Below, piece by piece: positions 1 through 5,442 of a DNA stretch of 7,766 nucleotides. The translations under genes were made by a program, and so were the position numbers. The number at the start of each line of letters is the position of its first letter. Position 1 is the stretch's first letter. The notes below the pieces were generated by a model. It was not told the origin of the DNA and made no database searches. It worked only from the letters and a program-made list of their open reading frames with translations. Origin of the DNA: NORP240 sp046047495 (lineage in GTDB: Bacteria; Pseudomonadota; Gammaproteobacteria; Pseudomonadales; Pseudohongiellaceae); assembly GCA_046047495.1 (NCBI GenBank), contig JBJOHV010000023.1, forward strand, positions 1 to 7,766, read 5' to 3'.

Positions 1-2252
1 CCAACACCGTACTCGCCCAACAGGAAAACGACGAAGATCGCATCGTGCGGGTTGAGGAGATCGTGGTGCAGGGCAGCATCGGTTATCGCAACCGCCGCGA
101 GGACGCCATGGCCACCCTGGAATACGGCCAGGATTACATTCAGCGCTTCGAGCCCCTCACTGCCGGTGACGCGCTGAAGCGAATGCCCAGCGTGACCTTC
201 CTGTCCGACGTCATCGAATCCGACGGTGTGCGCCTGCGGGGTCTGGATCCCGGCTACACCAAGATTCTCATCAATGGCGATCCGGTGCCTGGCACCAACG
301 CCGACCGCTCCTTCTTCATGGATCGAATTCCCGCCGAGCTGATCGACCGGGTGGAAATCGTACGTTCCAACAGCGCCCGCCGCTCCGGTGATGCGGTGGC
401 GGGCACCCTGAACATCGTGTTGAGGGATGGCTACAGCCTGGATGGCGGCTATATCCGTGCCGGCGGTCTGCGGTTCGACGACGGCGAATGGAAAGAAAGT
501 GCCGCCGGTGTGTGGGGCGGGGAGGTGGGCAATGGCCGCCTGATCGTGGGTGCCAACCTGCAGGGCCGCTACAACCCCAAGCTGAAGAGCAGTCTGCGCT
601 TTGGCGATTCCCCGGAGAACAACCCGGCATTCGCCACCGAGGATTTCGATAACCGGGAAGACCAGACCGACACCCGGGATGGCACCGACACCTCGTTCAA
701 TGCCACCTATCAGGTGGACCTGGGAGCCGACACTGAACTGGAGTTGTCCGGCTTTTACGTCACTACCGACCGCACCGAGACCGAGCGCTCCTTCGAATAC
801 GACAGTCGCACGGCCATCACCGGCCCGGTGCCGACCGGCAATATGCTGACCGACAACGACAACATCAATCAGATCGACCAGTCCAACTACAATCTGCGGG
901 TAGCCCTGGAAACCGAATCGGACCTGGGTGAAACCGAGTTCAAACTGTCCTTCGCCAGCAATGACCAGGGTGAGTACGAGACGGAAGACGAAGTGGACTT
1001 CGACCGCTCCACGCCCCGCTATACCGGCGACCTGACTGTCACCGACATCGTCGACGAGGAACTGTCGTTCGACCTGCAGCACGAATTCGACCTGGGCAAC
1101 AACATGGAATTCGCCCTGGGTGGCTTCTGGCAGAGCAAGGATCGGGACACCAATATCCGTGATCAGCGCAACCGCTTCAACGTGGCTGCCGCCGGCACCG
1201 GCTACGATCAGTTCAGCCGCAACCCCAAGGAATTCCGAGCCGCCTGGAACAATCTGCAAGCCATCACCGGGGGCTTCAGCACCATCGAGGAGGACCGCCT
1301 GGATGTGTTCGGCGCCCTGGAGGGAGCGGGTGACCGCATCGCCTGGGAAATGGGCCTGCGCTGGGAAAGCACCGACGTCACCATCAACGACAAGGAAATC
1401 CCCCGAACCCAGGACATGGATTACGACTTCCTGCTGCCCTCTGCCCACATCCGCTACGACCTGACCAATGTGGATCGTCTGACCGGCTCCATCGCCCGCA
1501 CGGTGCGACGGCCCAATTTCAATTTCGTCTCGCCGGCCCTGCTGGAGGCGGAACTGGGTGACAACGACCTGCTGGGCAATCCCCTGTTGGAGCCTGAAAC
1601 TGCCTGGGGTTATGACATCGGTTACGAGCACCGCATTGGTACTGCCGGCGTGGTGGGCATCAACTACTTCTGGCGTGATGTCTCCGACCTGATCGAAGTG
1701 GCCAACACCGGCGTGGAAGGTTCTGAGGGACCTGGCACCTTTGTCTATACCCCGCGTAACACCGGTGATGGCGAGGTGTCCGGCATCGAATTTGACATGT
1801 CCACTCCGTTGTCAGCCTTCGGCATGGACAACACCGGCGTGTTCCTCAACTATTCCTGGCTGGACAGCGAGGTGAACGACGAATTCGGTCCCCGCACGTT
1901 CAATGATCAGTCGGAGTTCGTCTACAACTTCGGGTTCATTCAGGATCTGCCGGCCATGCAGGCGGCCTTCGGTGCCACCTACCGCAAACAGGATGACGCC
2001 TGGGGCCGGGTGACCGCCGAAGAGGTCACCACCTCCTACGGCGCCGAGATGGAATTGTTCGTGGAGAAAAGCTTCGGAGAGCGGATCACCCTGCGCCTGG
2101 TGGGTTCCAACCTGCTGGACGGCTCCAAGGACGAGACCTTCAACAAGTTCGCCACCACCGGTGACCAGATCAGCCGTGATTTCGACGAGTATGAACTGGA
2201 GTCGGAAAGTGCCGGTCCCTGGTATCAGCTGATGGTGCGCATCGCGCTGTGA
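1..2252 (+). CDS. TonB-dependent outer-membrane receptor, 5' end cut off by the window
   Basis: Active-transport receptor expected to move a ligand across the outer membrane using TonB-ExbBD energy; the ligand cannot be told from sequence. The frame is open from base 3 to the TGA at 2250-2252, giving 749 visible residues. The first residues (NTVLAQQE) look like the end of a signal peptide cut after VLA, so the true start lies left of the window and the GTG at 45 is internal. A TonB-box-like segment (EEIVVQG) is encoded at about 54-74. The plug follows, to roughly 440, with features typical of the family: DALKRMPSV, VRLRGLDPGYTKILINGDPV, RIPAELIDRVEIVRS and AGTLNIVLRDG. The rest is a beta-barrel with alternating strands and Asp/Glu-rich loops, resembling the OMP_b-brl_3 type of receptor. 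The chain ends in Leu rather than the usual terminal aromatic residue. A strong terminator follows directly. Family assignment is secure; substrate is unknown. Confidence 0.95.
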   Translation, partial: NTVLAQQENDEDRIVRVEEIVVQGSIGYRNRREDAMATLEYGQDYIQRFEPLTAGDALKRMPSVTFLSDVIESDGVRLRGLDPGYTKILINGDPVPGTNADRSFFMDRIPAELIDRVEIVRSNSARRSGDAVAGTLNIVLRDGYSLDGGYIRAGGLRFDDGEWKESAAGVWGGEVGNGRLIVGANLQGRYNPKLKSSLRFGDSPENNPAFATEDFDNREDQTDTRDGTDTSFNATYQVDLGADTELELSGFYVTTDRTETERSFEYDSRTAITGPVPTGNMLTDNDNINQIDQSNYNLRVALETESDLGETEFKLSFASNDQGEYETEDEVDFDRSTPRYTGDLTVTDIVDEELSFDLQHEFDLGNNMEFALGGFWQSKDRDTNIRDQRNRFNVAAAGTGYDQFSRNPKEFRAAWNNLQAITGGFSTIEEDRLDVFGALEGAGDRIAWEMGLRWESTDVTINDKEIPRTQDMDYDFLLPSAHIRYDLTNVDRLTGSIARTVRRPNFNFVSPALLEAELGDNDLLGNPLLEPETAWGYDIGYEHRIGTAGVVGINYFWRDVSDLIEVANTGVEGSEGPGTFVYTPRNTGDGEVSGIEFDMSTPLSAFGMDNTGVFLNYSWLDSEVNDEFGPRTFNDQSEFVYNFGFIQDLPAMQAAFGATYRKQDDAWGRVTAEEVTTSYGAEMELFVEKSFGERITLRLVGSNLLDGSKDETFNKFATTGDQISRDFDEYELESESAGPWYQLMVRIAL

Positions 2253-2275
2253 GTTGAGTTACCAGCACAAACGAA

Positions 2276-2302
2276 GGGCGGCCCGGTGCCGCCCTTTTTT
2301 TT
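2276..2302 (+). terminator. Rho-independent terminator of the TonB receptor gene
   Basis: A perfect 7-bp GC-rich stem (GGGCGGC at 2276-2282, GCCGCCC at 2288-2294) with a 5-base loop CCGGT is followed by eight T residues (2295-2302). It starts 24 bases after the receptor stop codon. On the minus strand the same hairpin is followed by the moderately T-rich TTCGTTTGT. It may therefore also end transcription of the convergent gene, whose stop is 21 bases away. Confidence 0.93.
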
Positions 2303-2314
2303 GCAGGCAGAAAC

Positions 2315-3313
2315 CTATTGCCGAGAGTCCGCCTCCTCGCGGCGGGCGCCGGCCAGGATGCCGGCCAGTCCGTAGTTGCCTTCATGGCAGGCGTATTCGT
2401 AAAGCACGTCGTCCGGTCCATGGCGGGTGAGGGTCAGTTCTTCGGTGAAGGGTTGGGTGTAGATCACCGGGTCGGTGACGGTTACGGAATAAACGATCTC
2501 ATTGTCACCGATGATCTCGAAGCGCTCGGTCAATTCCAGCTGCTCCGAGGAGATGAGCCGGAAATGGGATATCTCCGGACGGAAATTTTTTGTGTGCACC
2601 ACCAGGGTGTCGCCTTCCCAGCGGCCGACCGAGTCCCCCAGCCAGGACGGAAAGTCGAAGGGCAGGTGCTCACTGTCGAGACGGATGATACGGGCATCGT
2701 GGACCATTTCCCCCAGCAGCATCACATAATCACGGGTCTGCACGATCTGGAAATTGGAGTTGTAGGGCGGCACCACCATGGGTGGAATGCCGCGGGACAG
2801 GCAGCGGTCACCGGGTGTGCGCATCTCCGGCCCGTCGGAGGGGCCGAAGCCGGCGGCGCGGCGGCGGCCATGGATGTCCAGGCTGCGGGCGTTTTCCGTG
2901 AAGGGGAAACGCCCGTCGGGGGGATCGATGATCATGGAGGTGCGGTATTCACCCCGCACCCTCAGCACGTCGATATAGGTGTCGCTGAAGTTGATGTCGG
3001 CCTCCTGCCCGATGCTGCCGCCCAGTTCCGGTGGCGGACGGTTGGGGTCCAGGGGAATGGCCTTGTCGGTGGCCACCTGTTCGGCCGCCGCGATGAGGGC
3101 CATGGCCTCGGCTTCGGTATAGGCCCGCTGGGTGCCCAGGGCCGCCGGGCGCTCGATGGGGGTCTGGGTGACATTGGTCCAGAATCCCTGCAGATCCGGA
3201 TGGCCATACTCGGTGCGCGGCACTGTCCAGCCCTCCGAGCCGAGGCTCAACGGTGCCAGGATCGCCGTCAGCACGGCAGCCAGGAGGTGAGCAATGGATG
3301 GCATTAATTTCAC
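2315..3313 (-). CDS. Secreted protein of an uncharacterised conserved family (PDLQG-W / CHEGNY type)
   Basis: I know no assigned function. The pattern is that of a large family of exported hypothetical proteins common in Proteobacteria and Acidobacteria. With the chosen start it has 332 residues: a signal peptide (MKLMPSIAHLLAAVLTAILA, cut near residue 25), then GHPDLQGFWTN (about 37-47), RTSMIIDPPDGRFPF (124-138), GDRCLSRG (168-175), GRWEGDTLVVHTKNF (230-244) and a C-terminal YEYACHEGNYG block (305-315). The mature chain has only two cysteines (171 and 309), so a periplasmic disulfide is possible. The GTG at 3311-3313 is preferred: it gives the leader a Lys, and a GAGG lies 10 bases upstream (3324-3327). 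The in-frame ATG at 3302-3304 has a poor ribosome site and an uncharged leader; the ATG at 3353-3355 would bury the leader. It converges on the TonB receptor. A near-palindrome at 3388-3406 upstream suggests repressor control. Confidence 0.85.
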   Translation of the reverse strand: MKLMPSIAHLLAAVLTAILAPLSLGSEGWTVPRTEYGHPDLQGFWTNVTQTPIERPAALGTQRAYTEAEAMALIAAAEQVATDKAIPLDPNRPPPELGGSIGQEADINFSDTYIDVLRVRGEYRTSMIIDPPDGRFPFTENARSLDIHGRRRAAGFGPSDGPEMRTPGDRCLSRGIPPMVVPPYNSNFQIVQTRDYVMLLGEMVHDARIIRLDSEHLPFDFPSWLGDSVGRWEGDTLVVHTKNFRPEISHFRLISSEQLELTERFEIIGDNEIVYSVTVTDPVIYTQPFTEELTLTRHGPDDVLYEYACHEGNYGLAGILAGARREEADSRQ

Positions 3314-3323
3314 TGGTATGAAA

Positions 3324-3329
3324 CCTCGG
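3324..3329 (-). promoter_or_regulatory. Ribosome binding site supporting a GTG start
   Basis: On the minus strand this reads CCGAGG, with GAGG 10 bases before the GTG at 3311-3313 and 19 bases before the alternative ATG at 3302-3304. The spacing is a little long but acceptable for the GTG and too long for the ATG. This is the main reason, with the positively charged leader, for choosing GTG. Confidence 0.45.
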
Positions 3330-3376
3330 CAACGATGATCTGGACAAAGCGCCAAGCCTGCGACAAGGGCAGAGGT

Positions 3377-3406
3377 ATTTCAAGTGCTTGCGACAATTGG
3401 TCGCAA
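3377..3406 (-). promoter_or_regulatory. Possible promoter of the uncharacterised secreted gene
   Basis: Read on the minus strand, TTGCGA (3401-3406, 4 of 6 to the -35 consensus), an 18-base spacer and TGAAAT (3377-3382, 4 of 6 to the -10 consensus) lie about 65 bases before the GTG start. Both boxes are weak. The support comes from position and from the palindrome that covers the -35 box and most of the spacer. Other placements are possible. Confidence 0.3.
3388..3406. promoter_or_regulatory. 19-bp inverted repeat, candidate repressor operator
   Basis: TTGCGAC at 3388-3394 and its exact complement GTCGCAA at 3400-3406 flank a 5-base AATTG centre. No T-tract follows on either strand, so it is unlikely to be a terminator. 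A further copy of the half-site, TGCGACAA, lies at 3359-3366, 30 bp (about three helical turns) from the matching bases of the palindrome (3389-3396). The arrangement suits a dimeric DNA-binding regulator acting on the minus-strand gene that starts at 3313. I cannot name the regulator family. Confidence 0.5.
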
Positions 3407-3460
3407 AGGTAATGGCGAAGGTCTCATGCAGATCAAGCCGCCATTGCCACGAGGGCGGAC

Positions 3461-3486
3461 AAAAAAAGGGCCGGGATTACCGGCCC
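3461..3486 (-). terminator. Rho-independent terminator of the hupE-fasciclin block
   Basis: On the minus strand, GGGCCGG (3480-3486) pairs with CCGGCCC (3468-3474) around the 5-base loop TAATC, followed by seven T residues (3461-3467). It begins 22 bases after the stop codon of the fasciclin gene and is well formed. It should end transcription of that gene and of anything read through from the hupE pair. Confidence 0.93.
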
Positions 3487-3508
3487 ACAAGGTTGGCTCA
3501 GTCGCTAC

Positions 3509-4006
3509 TCAGTTGGGCAGAACCACGGTGTCGATCACGTGAATCACGCCATTGGAGGTTTCGATGTCGGCAGTGATTACGGTGGCGTTGTCCACCTTCA
3601 CACCGTCGGTGGCATTCACCGACAGCGTGCTGCCCTGCACGGTAGTGACCTCGGCGGTTTGGCCCATGATGTCGGCTGACATGATCTTGCCCGGCAGCAC
3701 GTGATAGGTCAGGACGGCCACCAGGGTGTCCTTGTTTTCCGGCTTCAACAGGTCCTCGATCGTGCCGGCGGGCAGTTTGGCAAAGGCGTCATCGGTAGGA
3801 GCAAACACCGTGAAAGGGCCGGCACCCTTGAGTGTGTCCACCAGGCCGGCAGCCTGAACGGCAGCCACCAGGGTCGTGAATTGACCGGCTCCCACCGCGG
3901 TGTCGACGATGTCTTTCGCCATGCCATGGTCGTCGGCATTGGCATGGGTGGCGAGTATCAGGGGCAGTGCGGCAACGGTCAGCAGCAAACGCTTTACAGC
4001 TTTCAT
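3509..4006 (-). CDS. Secreted single-domain fasciclin (FAS1) protein
   Basis: A 165-residue exported protein with one FAS1 fold, a domain linked to adhesion and cell-surface or matrix contacts; its ligand is unknown. The signal peptide is MKAVKRLLLTVAALPLILAT..., cut near residue 24 (ANA before DDHG). The FAS1 domain fills the rest: the H1 motif FTVFAPTDDAFAKLP (65-79), the conserved YHVLPGK (101-107) and the H2 motif GVIHVIDTVVLP (153-164). Length matches the common bacterial one-domain form. The start is certain: AGGAG (4014-4018) lies 7 bases before the ATG. The gene lies 93 bases after the hupE-like paralogue on the same strand, with no terminator between them, so co-transcription is likely, perhaps with an extra signal at the 4059-4073 inverted repeat. 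A strong terminator follows. Function beyond the fold is unassigned. Confidence 0.95.
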   Translation of the reverse strand: MKAVKRLLLTVAALPLILATHANADDHGMAKDIVDTAVGAGQFTTLVAAVQAAGLVDTLKGAGPFTVFAPTDDAFAKLPAGTIEDLLKPENKDTLVAVLTYHVLPGKIMSADIMGQTAEVTTVQGSTLSVNATDGVKVDNATVITADIETSNGVIHVIDTVVLPN

Positions 4007-4058
4007 TAAACAACTCCTAGGGTCGGTGAGCAGATTGAAATAACAAGAGCTCAGGGAT

Positions 4059-4073
4059 ACGCAAGGGTTGCGT
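4059..4073. promoter_or_regulatory. 15-bp inverted repeat between the hupE-like and fasciclin genes
   Basis: ACGCAA (4059-4064) and TTGCGT (4068-4073) form a perfect 6-bp inverted repeat around GGG. It lies 26 bases after the hupE-like stop and 52 bases before the fasciclin start. No T-run follows on the minus strand, so it is at most a weak terminator. It could be an operator, an mRNA-processing hairpin, or chance. A very weak promoter-like pair (TTGCGT, 16 bases, TATTTC on the minus strand) overlaps its start-proximal arm. Confidence 0.35.
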
Positions 4074-4099
4074 GGCCGGGTCAGTGCACCAGTAAAGGA

Positions 4100-4726
4100 T
4101 CAGACCAGCGACGTGCCCGACAAGGTGAATGCCAGCATCATGCAGCCGATGGCGGTAATCCAGGAGCCTGCCACCTTGATGCCGATTTCCATCCAGCGTG
4201 ACCGCCAGCGCTGTTGGGCCAGGCCGGCCAGACGGGTGCCATACATCACCAGGTAATGAATCCCGGCCAGTGCACCCAGGGTCGTGATGGCCACATCACC
4301 GAAGGCACCGGGATCGGGGATGGACTCCAGGGCCAGCAGAAGGCCACCCAGGCCGGCCAGGGTCGGCAGCACCCAGGGCGGCGCCTGCCAGGCGGGGATG
4401 ATGGCCGCACCCACGGCCGTGGTGAACAGCAGGATCAGCAATGCCGTGGGAAGCCATTCCGCCAAGGCAAAGGCCAGCAGCAAACCGAGACCGGTGCTGA
4501 GACCCAGTGCCACCAGGGAAGTCATGGGGCGCGGTCCGGCTTTGCTGCTCAACAACAGACACAGTGCCAGAATCATCAGTACGTGGGACGGCAGGGTCAG
4601 GGGATGCAGGAATCCCACATAGAAACCCCGGATGCCCGGGTAAGGTGCGTGGGCGTGGACCAGGCTCGGCCAGCAGGCTGCTGCCAGAAGGATCCCGCTG
4701 GCTGTGCTGGTAAACCGGGTCTTCAA
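4100..4726 (-). CDS. Divergent HupE/UreJ-like membrane protein (second of a tandem pair)
   Basis: A 208-residue membrane protein related to the HupE/UreJ metal permeases. From a TTG start it has a clear leader (MKTRFTSTASGILLAAACWP..., cut after VHA at 25), so the mature chain starts with His as in its upstream neighbour, followed by about six hydrophobic segments. The first segment keeps GFLHPL, but the family motif H-x5-D-H is HPLTLPSH (41-48), with Ser for Asp. The second family motif, FHGx[A/V]HGxE, is absent; the comparable region has only LESIPDPG (133-140). It has 20 more residues after the last shared segments (QQRWRSRWMEIG). The TTG overlaps the TGA of the upstream gene (TTGA, 4-bp overlap), implying translational coupling. 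No other usable start preserves the leader. It could transport a different substrate or be a partner subunit of the first protein; neither is shown by the sequence. Confidence 0.82.
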   Translation of the reverse strand: MKTRFTSTASGILLAAACWPSLVHAHAPYPGIRGFYVGFLHPLTLPSHVLMILALCLLLSSKAGPRPMTSLVALGLSTGLGLLLAFALAEWLPTALLILLFTTAVGAAIIPAWQAPPWVLPTLAGLGGLLLALESIPDPGAFGDVAITTLGALAGIHYLVMYGTRLAGLAQQRWRSRWMEIGIKVAGSWITAIGCMMLAFTLSGTSLV

Positions 4727-5331
4727 ATCAACCCGGCCAGAAACAGGATGCCGAGAATCGCGATGATGCCGCCGCCGCCCCGCACCAGCAGGGCACCGGC
4801 GGGCCAACGGGTCAGCACACCAATACCGATGCCGGCCAGGTGCATGAGGCCGGTGGCCAGCACGAAGCCGATGGCATAGGAAAGGGGATTGGAAGCCCCC
4901 GGCAATTCGGTGCCGTGGGCATGACCGTGGAATACAGCGAAGATGCCGACAATGACCGCAGCCACCCACAACGGTGGCCTGGCGGCCAGCACCACCATCA
5001 TTCCCAACACCACTGCCGAGCTGGCAATGCCCATTTCCACCAGCGGCAGAGGAACCCCCAATACCCCCAGGGCGCCGCCCATGGCCATCACCAGGGGAAA
5101 TACCACCGGCAACAGCCAGATGCCGGGACTGCCCAGGAAGGTGCCCCACATCCCCACCGCCACCATGGCCACCACGTGATCCAGCCCGTAGATGGGATGC
5201 AGAAAGCCGCTGATGAACCCGCCCACCACACCTTCTTCGGTGTGGGCCCAGGCGGCCGAGGATGCCAAAAATGCGATGACGGCCAGGATTGCGGCTGGCG
5301 ATCGCGGTGTGCGCTGTGGATTGGATAACAT
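4723..5331 (-). CDS. hupE: HupE/UreJ-family nickel/cobalt permease
   Basis: Inner-membrane protein expected to carry Ni2+ (or Co2+) inward; characterised relatives supply nickel for hydrogenase or urease. It has 202 residues, the usual family length. The leader is cut after AWA (residue 29), so the mature protein begins HTEEG, typical of HupE. Both family signatures are intact: H-x5-D-H as HPIYGLDH (45-52) in the first segment and FHGHAHGTE (134-142) in a middle segment. Also seen are a membrane Glu99 and a late His164. About six membrane segments follow the leader. The ATG at 5329-5331 has no clear Shine-Dalgarno sequence, but no better in-frame start exists and a good promoter lies about 37 bases upstream. 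The divergent hupE-like gene overlaps its stop by 4 bp. No hydrogenase or urease gene is in view, so the metal and the enzyme served are inferred only from family. Confidence 0.92.
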   Translation of the reverse strand: MLSNPQRTPRSPAAILAVIAFLASSAAWAHTEEGVVGGFISGFLHPIYGLDHVVAMVAVGMWGTFLGSPGIWLLPVVFPLVMAMGGALGVLGVPLPLVEMGIASSAVVLGMMVVLAARPPLWVAAVIVGIFAVFHGHAHGTELPGASNPLSYAIGFVLATGLMHLAGIGIGVLTRWPAGALLVRGGGGIIAILGILFLAGLI

Positions 5332-5367
5332 GGCAGTCTGGGCCCGGGCTGTTATTCTGGACTCGGC

Positions 5368-5395
5368 AGTATAGCCAAGCCTTGCGGCCAGACAA
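5368..5395 (-). promoter_or_regulatory. Sigma70-type promoter for the hupE block
   Basis: Read on the minus strand: TTGTCT (5390-5395), a 16-base spacer, then TATACT (5368-5373, 5 of 6 to TATAAT). Transcription would start near 5361, giving an untranslated leader of about 30 bases before the hupE ATG. This is the best promoter match I see in the window. It lies in the 111-bp gap shared with the divergent phosphoesterase gene. Confidence 0.65.
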
Positions 5396-5430
5396 AGTGC
5401 CTGTAGGTTAATGTCAACTGACTGTCAAAG

Positions 5431-5436
5431 AGGGAG
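5431..5436 (+). promoter_or_regulatory. Ribosome binding site of the phosphoesterase gene
   Basis: AGGGAG lies 6 bases before the ATG at 5443-5445. The second in-frame ATG at 5452 would be 15 bases away, so the first ATG is favoured. Confidence 0.75.
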
Positions 5437-5442
5437 CCTAGA

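Noticed and set aside
45..2252. GTG at 45 as the true start of the TonB receptor
   Set aside because: The frame is open to the left edge and the upstream residues look like the end of a signal peptide (VLA before QQE). Starting at 45 would remove the leader and place the TonB box at the very N-terminus.
2318..3307. A 329-codon open frame on the plus strand opposite the secreted-protein gene
   Set aside because: Its translation is rich in Gly, His and Gln without domain pattern, and it mirrors a gene with signal peptide and conserved motifs. It is a GC-rich antisense shadow.
3353..3355. ATG giving the longest form of the uncharacterised secreted protein
   Set aside because: It would put 14 polar and charged residues with two cysteines (ALCPDHRCRG) before the leader, and has weaker support than the GTG at 3313.
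3388..3406. The inverted repeat read as a second terminator
   Set aside because: No T-run on either strand, and it lies upstream of the nearest minus-strand gene rather than after a gene. The true terminator of the upstream block is at 3461-3486.
4214..4879. A 221-codon plus-strand frame opposite the hupE pair
   Set aside because: Gln/Gly-rich low-quality translation lying across two real genes and their junction; no leader, motif or ribosome site.
5332..5350. Leaderless translation of hupE, because no Shine-Dalgarno sequence is visible
   Set aside because: The promoter at 5368-5395 predicts a leader of about 30 bases, so the mRNA is probably not leaderless, only weakly primed for ribosome binding.
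4100..5395. One 431-codon minus-strand frame covering the whole hupE region
   Set aside because: The part before 4726 is the wrong-frame reading of hupE (Arg/His/Gly-rich, no membrane segments). Only the part from the TTG at 4726 onward looks like protein.
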